A stretch of DNA of 36,613 bases from an uncultured bacterium (GTDB taxonomy: Bacteria > Bacillota > Clostridia > Lachnospirales > Lachnospiraceae). Shown here piece after piece: positions 18,472-28,241 of this stretch (position 1 is its first letter; every line of letters starts with the position of its first letter). The notes beneath the pieces were generated by a model. It was not told the DNA's origin. It did no database searches and worked only from the letters and a program-made list of their open reading frames with translations. Location of the stretch: assembly GCA_947643145.1 (NCBI GenBank), contig CANRVD010000026.1:1-36613 (forward strand). The letters are read 5' to 3'. The position numbers and the translations under genes were made by a program.

Positions 18472-20301
18472 TTAATGCTTATCAAGCCCAAGTTCTACAA
18501 CCCGTTTCTGATAAGCCTCCTTATCTAATGAAATAATCGAATATGCCTGTGCCTCTGAAAGATTAAACTCCTCACGCAGAAGTGTTAGAATCTGTCTCCG
18601 ACAGGACATCATATCGCCTTCTACCTCTAATTCTGTAGCCTCCTCAATATTGGCATCGTATCTCTTAAGTCCCCTTAGCAGAGCATCCAGCGCTTCCGGG
18701 TAATATTTAATACGGTCATAATTCTGATAGGCATTCAAGGATTGCTGTACCTTCATAACAACTTTAATTTTGCTATATTCTTCTTCATCCTTCTCACGCA
18801 TATCACTGCCGATAGCCTCCTGATAGGCTTCTGTATATTTACCCATTTTGAAGTAATTTACGGCTTCCCGCTTGGTGCTTGCATAACTAAACAAATTTGT
18901 ACCACCAATCTCTACCAACAGAAAGACAATTGTAGCAGCTACGATAATCGATACTCCTACTTTGTTTAATTTGCCTACAACCTCTAATTCAGCGGCCTCC
19001 TCTTCTTCACGCTGCGCTTTCTTTTCCGCTTTCTTCGCAGCCTTCTCCGCTTTTTGGGCTTCCTTTTCCTTCTTCTTTTCCGCCTTTTTGGCTTCTTTCT
19101 CCGCCTTCTTTTCTTCCTTCCTTGCCTCGGCTTCTTCCTTTTCCTTGGCTTCTTCTTCTGCCCTCTTCGCAGCCTCTTCTTCTTCACGCTGCGCAGCCTG
19201 ACGTTCCTCTTCTGCAATTTCATCTGTAACAATATTTCCAAATACTTTTTTCATGAACCCAGGCTTCTTTTCCTCGTTTTCCACCTCGTCCGGAATCATA
19301 TCAGAAACATCCAGCATATCCTGTAAATCACCGTCTCCTGTTCCCTCATCATCAAATGGATTGTTATCCATTCCCATAAAATCTCCCGCTTCTGATCCAA
19401 AATCATCTGTTGCAGCAGAACCATCTATTGCACCATTCAAATCCAAATCATTAAGAAGACCGCCTAACATAGAATCAATTCCGCCATCGCCATTCCCGTC
19501 CATTGCCATTGGTTCCTCCTCCGCTGACTCCTCTTCCGCCGAAAAATCTAAATCCAATCCCCCCAAAATATCGGTTTCTGACATCTCTTCACCAGACTCA
19601 CCTAGTTCATCCAACGCACTAAGAAGTGACTCATCCACTCCGGCATCCGCATCCAAAGCAAACGCTGCAGAATCCTCAGCAGCTTCTGGCTCTTCAGCCA
19701 TATCCGGTATTTCCAGCTCATCTTTACCTTCAGCAAACATATCATCCAACTCTTCGCTGGATTCAAATATATCAGGAACATCTGATGCTGGTTCTACCGT
19801 ATCAAATAGAACATCTCCATTGAAATCTGACAAATCAGGGACAATCTCTTCTCCTGTATCCTTTATGTCATCCTGCAAATCCAATGCAGGTGCTTCTTCT
19901 GAAAGTTCAGGTAAATCCATATCTGGTATTTCTTCAAAACTGTCCGGTATTGGCATATCGGAATCTCCCAGTAATTCAGATAGCAACGCCTCCTCGTCCT
20001 GATTCTCTTCTGTCATTTCCGGCACAGAAATATCTAAATCAGGCATCGGAATATCAGCTTCTTCCTCTGACACCGCCATCTCTGGAAGACCCACATCCTC
20101 TCTGGCAACAGAAGAAGCCACCGGTTCTTCTACCTCCGTTAAATCCGGCACATCTCCCAAATCTGCCAAATCACCAAGATCACCAAACATTTCCAAATTG
20201 TTTGCAGAATCAAATTCTCCTAAATCAGCTAATTCAACGAAATTCGCTAAATCACTGCCTTCTTCAAAATCCGGCTCCTGTAACTCTTTTTCTTCACTCA
20301 A
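18472..20301 (-). CDS. Very acidic single-span membrane protein, function unknown
   Basis: 609 residues that I cannot assign to a family. Residues 1-345 are extremely rich in D/E with L, P, M and S, in loose repeats such as LADLGDL, PDMDLPEL and DSMLGGLLNDLDLNG, and look disordered. Residues about 362-445 are a highly charged E/A/K coiled coil. One membrane segment follows (about 449-466, GVSIIVAATIVFLLVEI), then about 140 residues with helices resembling a TPR-like fold (YFKMGKYTEAYQEAIGSDM). Positive charge before the span suggests the acidic part is cytoplasmic and the C-terminus external. The start is TTG at 20301 with AAGGAG 8 nt upstream; an upstream ATG meets a stop at once. It begins 18 bp after cheV, so it is likely a chemotaxis- or envelope-linked scaffold. 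Confidence 0.8.
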   Translation of the reverse strand: MSEEKELQEPDFEEGSDLANFVELADLGEFDSANNLEMFGDLGDLADLGDVPDLTEVEEPVASSVAREDVGLPEMAVSEEEADIPMPDLDISVPEMTEENQDEEALLSELLGDSDMPIPDSFEEIPDMDLPELSEEAPALDLQDDIKDTGEEIVPDLSDFNGDVLFDTVEPASDVPDIFESSEELDDMFAEGKDELEIPDMAEEPEAAEDSAAFALDADAGVDESLLSALDELGESGEEMSETDILGGLDLDFSAEEESAEEEPMAMDGNGDGGIDSMLGGLLNDLDLNGAIDGSAATDDFGSEAGDFMGMDNNPFDDEGTGDGDLQDMLDVSDMIPDEVENEEKKPGFMKKVFGNIVTDEIAEEERQAAQREEEEAAKRAEEEAKEKEEAEARKEEKKAEKEAKKAEKKKEKEAQKAEKAAKKAEKKAQREEEEAAELEVVGKLNKVGVSIIVAATIVFLLVEIGGTNLFSYASTKREAVNYFKMGKYTEAYQEAIGSDMREKDEEEYSKIKVVMKVQQSLNAYQNYDRIKYYPEALDALLRGLKRYDANIEEATELEVEGDMMSCRRQILTLLREEFNLSEAQAYSIISLDKEAYQKRVVELGLDKH

Positions 20302-20319
20302 TTTCCCTACTCCTTCATA

Positions 20320-21249
20320 CTAATTCGCAGCCAGCCTGTTTCTCTCACTCTCTTCCAACAATTTGTCAATCGCTTCAACTAACTGACCGATTTCAGGTTT
20401 TGACAACTGTGCATTTGCACCAAGCTGCTCTCCCTTTCTACGCATCTCATCATTTACCAATGAAGAGAAAATAACAACCGGAATATGTTTTAAATTATCA
20501 TCCGTTTTAATTAACTTTGTCAAACGGTGTCCGTCCATCTGCGGCATCTCAATATCTGTAATGACACAGGCAACTTTGTCATCAACATTACCGCTCTTCA
20601 AATAAGAACGCAGTGTGGTCCAGCACTCCTGTCCATTATCTGTCGTTGTAATATTGGTATAACCAGCCTGCTCTAAACAGTTTACAATCATTTTGCTAAG
20701 CAATGCGGAATCCTCAGCAATCAAAATAGGAGACTCATTCCGCTCTCTTCCGCGCATATGCTCAACATCTGAAACCTTAAGACCTGTCTCCGGATTAATC
20801 TCAGAAACAATCTTTTCAAAGTCCAAAATGATAATCAGCCTGCCGTCAATCCGTACAATACCTGTTGCCATACCTGCCCCGGCTGCATTAATGGTAGAAT
20901 CCGGTTTAATAATATCACTCCAGGAAACTCTATGAATACCCATAACTGCATTTACATGAAATGCTGCATTCAATTTGTTAAAGTTTGTAATGATATACAT
21001 ATCATTATTTGTTTCTTCCACACGTTCCATATTTAGGCACTCTGCCAAATCAATAACAGAAATCACTTCTTCACGCGGCATAAAAATACCCTCTATACAG
21101 GCACTTGCATTTGGAATCGGTGTTGGCTTCTTATAACTTAAAATTTCACGAATCTTTGCTACATTAATTCCATAATAATTGTTGCCTACCTGAAACTGTA
21201 AAATTTCTAATTCATTTGTTCCACTCTCTAATAGAATTCCTGTCTCCAT
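20320..21249 (-). CDS. cheV: Chemotaxis coupling protein CheV (CheW domain + response receiver)
   Basis: Couples chemoreceptors to CheA and takes part in adaptation. The 309 residues contain a CheW domain (about 14-155: LEILQFQVGNNYYGINVAKIREIL, IDLAECL, MATGIVRIDGRLIIILDFEKIV) joined to a receiver domain (about 175-300) with acidic pair AED, phosphoacceptor D in VITDIEMPQMDG, conserved Ser in VVIFSS and Lys in LSKPE. The ATG at 21249 with GGAGGG 6 nt upstream is preferred over a TTG at 21282. The TATAAT promoter at 21306-21334 precedes it. No other che or flagellar genes are in the window, so the partners are elsewhere. Confidence 0.95.
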   Translation of the reverse strand: METGILLESGTNELEILQFQVGNNYYGINVAKIREILSYKKPTPIPNASACIEGIFMPREEVISVIDLAECLNMERVEETNNDMYIITNFNKLNAAFHVNAVMGIHRVSWSDIIKPDSTINAAGAGMATGIVRIDGRLIIILDFEKIVSEINPETGLKVSDVEHMRGRERNESPILIAEDSALLSKMIVNCLEQAGYTNITTTDNGQECWTTLRSYLKSGNVDDKVACVITDIEMPQMDGHRLTKLIKTDDNLKHIPVVIFSSLVNDEMRRKGEQLGANAQLSKPEIGQLVEAIDKLLEESERNRLAAN

Positions 21250-21305
21250 ATCTTTCCCTCCAATATGTATCCCTGCTGTCAAGCAAGTAGCATTTTCTTA
21301 TAAAT

Positions 21306-21334
21306 ATTATAAAACAACTACCCTCAAAAAACAA
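21306..21334 (-). promoter_or_regulatory. sigma-A promoter of the cheV operon
   Basis: Minus-strand TTGTTT (21329-21334), 17 nt, TATAAT (21306-21311). I saw no sigma-D (flagellar) type promoter. Confidence 0.65.
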
Positions 21335-21421
21335 CTCAAAATCGGCAGAAAGCCTTGTTATATACAACCAAAAAATAGTTTCCGCCTGCCTTCTTTGCCC
21401 CCGGTATTTCACTGCAATCTC

Positions 21422-22123
21422 TTAACGCACAGATACTACAGCTTCTTTGCTTCCTTTTGCAAAACGTACCTTGACATTATTTACCTTGGTAGATTTACTT
21501 ACCTCAAATATCAATACTCCTTGCTTTGTTTGTCCTCCGCCCATCTTAGCATTAAAGTACTGTAAATCCCCGTCTACTATTGATAATAAAGGACTTCCCA
21601 GACTTTCATCCCCTGACAGAAGTTCTGCCTGCATTTTTACTTTCGCCAGATTCACCTGCTTTTTCTTCTTTGTAGTATTGGTCACAGTAAAGTTCACAAC
21701 AACCAGCTTATTTCCTTTTTTCGCAGTGCATACAGCAAAATCCGAGCCATAAGAAGACATTGTGCGATATGTACCTGCCTGTAACTTTATGCCGGATACG
21801 CCATATATATCAGACATCGATACACTTTCAACTGTTTCTGAAGGCTTTGCCCCTTCTGAACCCGGTGTAGTCTTTTCAGCAGACTCGCCATTCTCCGAAT
21901 CAGACGGAACCGGTGTTGGTACAGGCGTCGGTGCCGGCGTTGCCTGTAGCAGGGAATGGTCATAATCTAATGACTCATCATAATTCTTATCATTCCTCAA
22001 CAAGGCATCTGCAACATACTGTGCCGCCAGACTATTATCAAGCCTGGACAAATCCGGACCATTCGAACAGCCAGTCAGTGCTGCCACTGTAACCATAGTT
22101 AAAACACACAGCTTTTTTTTCAT
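21422..22123 (-). CDS. Lipoprotein with Pro-rich linker and beta-sandwich domain
   Basis: 233-residue exported lipoprotein. The signal peptide ends in a lipobox LTGC with lipidated C19. After a helical stretch comes a low-complexity linker (TPAPTPVPTPVP, then Ser/Glu/Gly-rich) and a C-terminal domain of about 115 residues, KKGNKLVVVNFTVTNTTKKKKQV onward, resembling DUF4352/DUF5067-type immunoglobulin-like sandwiches of surface lipoproteins. Its ligand is unknown. GGGAGG lies 6 nt before the ATG at 22123. It has its own promoter whose -35 overlaps the end of the kinase gene, but may also receive readthrough from the two-component operon. Confidence 0.8.
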   Translation of the reverse strand: MKKKLCVLTMVTVAALTGCSNGPDLSRLDNSLAAQYVADALLRNDKNYDESLDYDHSLLQATPAPTPVPTPVPSDSENGESAEKTTPGSEGAKPSETVESVSMSDIYGVSGIKLQAGTYRTMSSYGSDFAVCTAKKGNKLVVVNFTVTNTTKKKKQVNLAKVKMQAELLSGDESLGSPLLSIVDGDLQYFNAKMGGGQTKQGVLIFEVSKSTKVNNVKVRFAKGSKEAVVSVR

Positions 22124-22183
22124 TCGCTACCTCCCGTGAAATCCCTTTCTTTCTCTTGACGGATTCCAACTCATCATATCACT

Positions 22184-22213
22184 ATAGTAACACAAAAAAG
22201 CCCCTATCGTCAA
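22184..22213 (-). promoter_or_regulatory. Promoter of the lipoprotein gene
   Basis: Minus-strand TTGACG (22208-22213, overlapping the kinase stop codon), 18 nt, TACTAT (22184-22189). This would allow separate expression of the lipoprotein. Confidence 0.55.
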
Positions 22214-23811
22214 TGAATGGTTGCACTATCCAGTTCAAACCAGAACTCCACTCCATCTGGATGGTTCAAAACACCGCATTCCCGGTTCATCGAATCAGTA
22301 ATTGCCTTTACAATAGATAACCCGATTCCACTTCCACCATATTCTCTGGTTCTTGCTTTGTCCACCTTATAAAATTTAATCCAGACCTTATCTAACTCCT
22401 CCTCAGGTATCTGCCTGCCGTTATTAAAGACTTTAATCCGCACGACTTCTCCCTTCTGTTCCAGCGATACCACTATTTTTTTCTCAAAGTCCACATGGTT
22501 GATTGCATTACTGATATAATTTGTCACAATCTCCTCAACCATATATTCATCAGCCCAGACATAAATCGGTTCATATTCCTTGTCAAACCCCATTGACGCC
22601 TCTTTCTGTTCCGCCAGAAGACTCGCTGAATTCACTACATTCTGTATCAGGCTTACGATATCAAAGTGATCAAAATTCACCTGATTATTTCCAAATTCAA
22701 TTTGATTCAACGTCAATAACTTCTTAACCATTTTGTTCATCTTTTTGGCTTCATCTATAATAACTTCACAGTAAAAATCCCTGCTTTCCTTATCTTCATT
22801 GATATTATCCTGCAATCCTTCTGCATATCCCTGAATCAATGCAATCGGTGTCTTTAGTTCATGAGACACATTGGATAAAAAATCTTTGCGCATTTCATCA
22901 ATCTGTATCTTGTGTTCAATATCTTTCTGCAGCTCATTATTTGCCATTTTCAATTCTGAAATGGTCGTTTCCAGCGTTTCCGAAAGCATATTGATACAAC
23001 TTCCCAATACCCCGATTTCATCATGGCTTGTAACAGGATACTTTACTTCAAAATCCAGTTCAGACATTCTCTGGGCAATATCTGTAATCTGCACAATCGG
23101 CTTTGCAACGCTGTTTCCCACAAAAATCATCAGCACACCGCCCACTAACAGAATCCCGCAACCAGTATAGGCAATAAAACGGTTGAAAATGGCAATATTT
23201 TCATTCATGCTCTGATAATTTGTACGAAGATAAATAAAAGAACCAACATCCAGCTTACCAAACAGTTCCAGATAATGGGAACCGATTCGTTCATCATATA
23301 CCTTAAAAATAGTATAATTTTCCTTTTCACGGATCAGCTTCTTTTCCCCTCTGTCAGTCTTAATATTATCCGTATTCTCTTCCCTGTAGATGTATTGTTC
23401 CGTCAAATCTTCAATCAGCTTTTTCTGCACCTCTGTCACATCCGGATAGTCTACACGATACATAATATCGCCCCAGAAATTTGCCAGTTGAAAAATATAA
23501 AGATTAACCGCTGTATTCTCCCTAATCTGCTCCAGCTTTAACTGGCCCGCTGAGGACAGTTCCTCCTCGTCCCCATTGTATTCCTCATCTTTTCCCACTA
23601 CAGTATTGACATCATAGTAAGATTCTGCAAGCAAAGCAGCCTTGCTGTACTCATAATATGATGACAGAAAGGCATAATTCATAAAACTAAGTCCAAACAG
23701 CACCAGCCCCATCATCAAAAACATAATCAGAATCAGTTTGATTCGTATTGAATGGCTCATCCTGACCGGAGAACTTCTTGCTTTTTTCGCCTTTACCATA
23801 TGCTTTCCCAT
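22210..23811 (-). CDS. Sensor histidine kinase (HAMP-HisKA-HATPase)
   Basis: Membrane sensor pairing with the OmpR-type regulator just upstream. Order: basic N-terminus, first membrane span (about residues 23-47), an external sensor of about 160 residues, second span (about 212-234, GCGILLVGGVLMIFVG), HAMP (VAKPIVQITDIAQRMSELDFEVKY), HisKA with phospho-accepting His in FLSNVSHELKTPIALIQGYAEGL (H317), and HATPase with N-box (IVTNYISNAINHV) and G-boxes (GGSGIGLSIVKAI). The start is uncertain: ATG 23811 clears the regulator stop, while ATG 23847 overlaps it by 20 bp; both have weak ribosome binding sites. The external sensor is not similar to anything I recognise. Confidence 0.92.
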   Translation of the reverse strand: MGKHMVKAKKARSSPVRMSHSIRIKLILIMFLMMGLVLFGLSFMNYAFLSSYYEYSKAALLAESYYDVNTVVGKDEEYNGDEEELSSAGQLKLEQIRENTAVNLYIFQLANFWGDIMYRVDYPDVTEVQKKLIEDLTEQYIYREENTDNIKTDRGEKKLIREKENYTIFKVYDERIGSHYLELFGKLDVGSFIYLRTNYQSMNENIAIFNRFIAYTGCGILLVGGVLMIFVGNSVAKPIVQITDIAQRMSELDFEVKYPVTSHDEIGVLGSCINMLSETLETTISELKMANNELQKDIEHKIQIDEMRKDFLSNVSHELKTPIALIQGYAEGLQDNINEDKESRDFYCEVIIDEAKKMNKMVKKLLTLNQIEFGNNQVNFDHFDIVSLIQNVVNSASLLAEQKEASMGFDKEYEPIYVWADEYMVEEIVTNYISNAINHVDFEKKIVVSLEQKGEVVRIKVFNNGRQIPEEELDKVWIKFYKVDKARTREYGGSGIGLSIVKAITDSMNRECGVLNHPDGVEFWFELDSATIH

Positions 23812-23827
23812 GCTTATACCCCACTTC

Positions 23828-24511
23828 TCACGCTTCCTGCTGGACATCAAATTTATATCCCATTCCCCAAATCGTTTTTATATAAGCACCTTTATCTCCC
23901 ATTTTACTCCTGAGTTTTTTTACATGCGTATCAATCGTACGTGCATCGCCAAAATAATCATAATTCCACACATTATTCAAAATGCGCTCTCTGGAAAGCG
24001 CAATTCCCTGATTGTCAATAAAAAAGGACAACAGCTCAAATTCTTTAAAACTTAACTCTATCTGTTTTCCATCAATCGTCACTTCATGGGCAGACTGGTC
24101 AAGTACAATTCCTCCAATCTCTCTCTTTCCCTCTCCAATCACATTCGTACGGCGAAGGATCGCCTCCACTCTTGCCACCAGTATTTTAGGACTGAAGGGC
24201 TTGGAGATATATTCATCGACCCCCATCTCAAATCCCATCAATTCATCCTTCTCATCACCTTTCGCTGTCAACATGATAATCGGTACCTGCGAATAGTGCC
24301 TGATTTCCCTGCAAACTTCCCATCCATCCATCTTAGGCATCATAACATCAAGGATTACCAATGCGATATCCTTTTTATCAAAAAAGATTTCTAAGGCTTC
24401 CTCTCCGTCTCCTGCTTCTAACACCTCAAAATCCCGCTTGACCAAAAAATCTTTTACCAATTTGCGCATCCTTGTTTCATCATCTACTACTAAAACAGAT
24501 AATTTATCCAT
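23828..24511 (-). CDS. OmpR/PhoB-family response regulator
   Basis: 227 residues: receiver domain with acidic pair D10/D11, phosphoacceptor D55 (LVILDVMMPKMDGWEV), Thr in IIMLTAKG and Lys in YISKPFSP, followed by a winged-helix DNA-binding domain (IELSFKEFELLSFFIDNQG, RTIDTHVKKLRSKMG, IKTIWGMGYKFD). It lies 5 bp after the small membrane protein and next to the kinase, so these three are translated from one mRNA. The target genes are unknown; the operon itself and the neighbouring lipoprotein are natural candidates. Confidence 0.95.
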   Translation of the reverse strand: MDKLSVLVVDDETRMRKLVKDFLVKRDFEVLEAGDGEEALEIFFDKKDIALVILDVMMPKMDGWEVCREIRHYSQVPIIMLTAKGDEKDELMGFEMGVDEYISKPFSPKILVARVEAILRRTNVIGEGKREIGGIVLDQSAHEVTIDGKQIELSFKEFELLSFFIDNQGIALSRERILNNVWNYDYFGDARTIDTHVKKLRSKMGDKGAYIKTIWGMGYKFDVQQEA

Positions 24512-24516
24512 AACCG

Positions 24517-25101
24517 CTACTCCTCCTGCCTGTCCAAATGGTTCTCCCGTTCCTCAAGTTCTGCTTCTTTCTGATTTAACTGGTTCTCCCATTCTTCAAA
24601 TTCATCTGCTATTTCATTTCGCATATCTTCTTTATAATTCGTAAAATATGTAAAAATAGAATATTGGCTCTGTGAAGTAATAAACAGCATGGCAGCAATT
24701 ATCAGAAGCAGCACGACAATTAAAAAGTTTTTAATGATATTTCCCACCTTTTTATTTTGCAGCTTTTCTTCTGCTTCTGATACCGATTTCCCTTCCGCTT
24801 CCGCCTGTTTCTGCTTCATTACCATTAGCAGCCTTCCTGTCGGAATTGGTTCTAACATCTCTTCCGCTACAATTCCAGACCCAGCCAGACGTTTACGCAA
24901 GTCTTCCAGATAGGCCAGCCCAAAAATTGTCTGAAAGGATTTCTTTTCCAGGGAAAGCCTGTATATCTTATAAACCGCTTTCATATCTGTCATATCCGTA
25001 TTTGCTGACAGATAGGCAATCGTTTCCTTTTCCTTTTTCGCACGTTCATAATCCGAGGCATTTTGAAAGGAAAATCCGTCTATTACATATTTTTCGCTCA
25101 T
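24517..25101 (-). CDS. Small membrane protein with C-terminal coiled coil, unknown function
   Basis: 194 residues with no signal peptide. The N-terminal 115 residues are charged and helical (SFQNASDYERAKKEKETIAYL..., KAVYKIYRLSLEKKSFQTIFGLAYLEDLRKRL). A membrane span at about 122-142 (IIKNFLIVVLLLIIAAMLFIT) is followed by an acidic coiled coil (EFEEWENQLNQKEAELEERE). Lysines before the span suggest N-inside topology, with the coiled coil exposed outside. It lies between the isomerase-like protein (40-bp gap) and the response regulator (5-bp gap). I infer an accessory to the sensor kinase or a partner of the isomerase. Confidence 0.75.
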   Translation of the reverse strand: MSEKYVIDGFSFQNASDYERAKKEKETIAYLSANTDMTDMKAVYKIYRLSLEKKSFQTIFGLAYLEDLRKRLAGSGIVAEEMLEPIPTGRLLMVMKQKQAEAEGKSVSEAEEKLQNKKVGNIIKNFLIVVLLLIIAAMLFITSQSQYSIFTYFTNYKEDMRNEIADEFEEWENQLNQKEAELEERENHLDRQEE

Positions 25102-25141
25102 ATTGACACCTCCTCACCTTTCCATCCCCTGTCAGTCTTTC

Positions 25142-26266
25142 CTATTTCTTCGTATAATTCGTCTGTTCTCCAAGCCATTCCTTTACTACATTCATTAATG
25201 CTGTCTTCTCCAGATAGTTCTTATTTTCCTTTTCATAAGCTTCTTTACTATCATATACATCTGAATTGTTTTCATACTCTTCTTTCAAAAGGTCTTCGTA
25301 GTCCTCTGTCGTATAGGAAAGCTTCTCATTTTCTGCAATCGCCTTTGCTACCAGCATTTCCTTTGCAGTATCTTTCTCCAAATCCGGAAGCTGCGTCTTC
25401 ACAAAATCCTTTTCATCCTCACATCCCCAGGACTGGAAGATTTCATCATGTGACATTCCTTGCATATCTGCCAAATTATAATACCCCTGCAGCACTTCCT
25501 TACGTGATGCGGCCAAAAGAGTCTTTGGATACTTCTCCACCTTGCTGGCTTCCATCACTTCACTCCATACATATTCTAGCTTTTCGTCTTCACTTTCATC
25601 TAACAGCTTCTTTTTCAAATAGGCATCATATTCCTTTGTTGTCTTATAATTAGAAATTGACCGTACAAATTCATCATTGTATTCCGGAACAATCGATTCC
25701 CCACAGATATACTTTAAGGTCAGTTTAAAATCCACTGTATGTCCGTCTATCTCTTCATCTCCGTAATATCCATCCGGTATCTGTACAGAAAACTCCTTCT
25801 CCTGTCCGCACTGCATCCCAATGATAGCATCTTCAAATCCATTCACCCAGAGTCCGGAACCTATTTCAACATAATCTTCCCCACATGTGGTATCCCTCTT
25901 CTTTCCCTCTATATACCCTTCAAATTCAGCAAATACCATATCCCCTTCCTGAGCCATTCCTTTCTTCTGCTCATATTCGGTATGCTCTTCAATCAGGCTG
26001 TCTATCTCATACTGCAAGTCATCCTCAGTCGGTGCCAGGGAAATGGTAAGTCCTTTATACTTTCCAAGCTTCACGCACTCATTGGCATTGTAGTCTTCTA
26101 TTACAATTTCTTCCAAATCATCTGTGGATGCTTCTTTTTCTTCCTTTTTATCTCCTTTGTCTCCTTCTTTGTACTTCAGATAACCAAAGGCTGCAAAACC
26201 ACCAACAAACAACCCAATCACAAAAAAAATAATACAGAACAATTTCTTTTTTCTATTTCCTTCCAT
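25142..26266 (-). CDS. Membrane-anchored trigger-factor-like peptidyl-prolyl isomerase
   Basis: 374 residues: N-terminal membrane anchor (about 8-30, LFCIIFFVIGLFVGGFAAFGYL), a charged linker, an FKBP-type domain (about 100-185: GDMVFAEFEGYIEGKKRD, YVEIGSGLWVNGFEDAIIGMQCGQEKEF) and a helical C-terminal region (about 195-370) like the trigger factor chaperone arms. It lacks the ribosome-binding domain of true trigger factor, so it should act outside the membrane as a foldase, comparable in role to PrsA. The ATG at 26266 has GAGG 9 nt upstream; the longer frame starts with GTG inside that site. First gene of the regulator/kinase operon, suggesting a response to extracytoplasmic protein folding. 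Confidence 0.82.
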   Translation of the reverse strand: MEGNRKKKLFCIIFFVIGLFVGGFAAFGYLKYKEGDKGDKKEEKEASTDDLEEIVIEDYNANECVKLGKYKGLTISLAPTEDDLQYEIDSLIEEHTEYEQKKGMAQEGDMVFAEFEGYIEGKKRDTTCGEDYVEIGSGLWVNGFEDAIIGMQCGQEKEFSVQIPDGYYGDEEIDGHTVDFKLTLKYICGESIVPEYNDEFVRSISNYKTTKEYDAYLKKKLLDESEDEKLEYVWSEVMEASKVEKYPKTLLAASRKEVLQGYYNLADMQGMSHDEIFQSWGCEDEKDFVKTQLPDLEKDTAKEMLVAKAIAENEKLSYTTEDYEDLLKEEYENNSDVYDSKEAYEKENKNYLEKTALMNVVKEWLGEQTNYTKK

Positions 26267-26355
26267 AACCAAAATCCTCACTTTCTGTAACTACCGTAAC
26301 TATATTTTTTATTATAACCTTAAAATGTGAAAGAAAAGTGATAACTTTTATACCG

Positions 26356-26389
26356 CTACCTTTCGAACAATTTCCTATTCTAAGTCAAA
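26356..26389 (-). repeat. Dispersed element, diverged copy C
   Basis: It matches the two identical copies (30944-30977, 36195-36228) at 20 of the first 23 positions (minus-strand core AATAGGAAATTGTTCGAAAGGTAG, quoted here in parts: AATAGGAAATTG then TTCGAAAGGTAG). It also shares the adjoining CCG. The tail differs and runs into a different hairpin. See the copies at 30913 and 36133. Confidence 0.6.
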
Positions 26390-26421
26390 TACCCCGCAGC
26401 AAGCTACGGGGCATGACTTAG
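26380..26421 (+). terminator. Nested hairpin with T-rich tail
   Basis: CTAAGTCA (26380-26387) pairs with TGACTTAG (26414-26421), and inside it CCCCG (26392-26396) pairs with CGGGG (26407-26411). On the plus strand CTTCTTTTT follows. No gene on the plus strand lies upstream to be terminated, so it is either part of the dispersed element or the end of a short untranslated RNA. Confidence 0.5.
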
Positions 26422-26467
26422 CTTCTTTTTAGCAAGCTCGCGCTTGGCTCGTTGCTTCGCGGGAATA

Positions 26468-26499
26468 AACAAAAAGAGCCCGGAAAGGCTCTTTTTGTT
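26468..26499. terminator. Strong bidirectional terminator in a divergent spacer
   Basis: AACAAAAAGAGCC (26468-26480) and GGCTCTTTTTGTT (26487-26499) form a perfect 13-bp stem around CGGAAA, giving a T-run on either strand. It insulates gdhA from leftward elements. Confidence 0.8.
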
Positions 26500-26527
26500 G
26501 GATAACTCGCATTATCCAGCGTATAAT
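26498..26527 (+). promoter_or_regulatory. Possible upstream promoter toward gdhA
   Basis: TTGGAT (26498-26503), 18 nt, TATAAT (26522-26527). The -35 overlaps the terminator end and a GGATAA/TTATCC hairpin, so it may be chance. If used, it would give a leader of about 320 nt before gdhA. Confidence 0.35.
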
Positions 26528-26753
26528 AGGGTGGGAGTAGAAAGTTTTCACTTTCTGACATTAAAATAACAGACAACTATGTCTATTTTGTGACTTTTCT
26601 ATGAATAAATTGTTCATAAATTTACTGTACTATTTTCGTCATCTAAACCACTGATTTTTGTTCTGATACTTGCGAAATTGGTCGGTTGTATGTTCTAATT
26701 ATTGTATACAAGTATTTTTTTAGAGAAAATGCATAATTTTACCGAAAAAATTA

Positions 26754-26791
26754 TTGAATTTTTTTACAAATCATGAGATACTATGCATAGT
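26754..26791 (+). promoter_or_regulatory. gdhA promoter with overlapping 12-bp palindrome
   Basis: TTGAAT (26754-26759), 17 nt, GATACT (26777-26782). A perfect palindrome ACTATGCATAGT (26780-26791) overlaps the -10 and the expected transcription start, the position of a repressor operator. A GGTACA/TGTACC hairpin (26805-26820) lies in the leader just before the AAAGGAGG ribosome binding site (26834-26841). Confidence 0.5.
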
Positions 26792-26830
26792 GGTTTTTAC
26801 CCACGGTACAAAAATGTACCATATCAATAA

Positions 26831-28204
<1,374 letters not shown>

Positions 28205-28241
28205 TCAATCTGACCCTTTCAGCTATAAATACCAAAAACTC

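Noticed and set aside
18984-19241. Arg/Lys-rich minus-strand frame of 85 codons
   Set aside because: It is an out-of-frame shadow of the E/A/K coiled coil of the acidic membrane protein.
19253-20002. 249-codon plus-strand reading frame rich in Ser and Pro
   Set aside because: It is antisense to the acidic D/E-rich gene; GAA/GAT/TCT-rich repeats automatically give an open frame of Ser/Phe/Pro codons on the other strand. It has no ribosome binding site and no domain.
23812-23850. Frameshift or gene fusion between response regulator and kinase because their frames can overlap
   Set aside because: Both proteins are full length with all conserved motifs; the overlap only reflects an uncertain kinase start.
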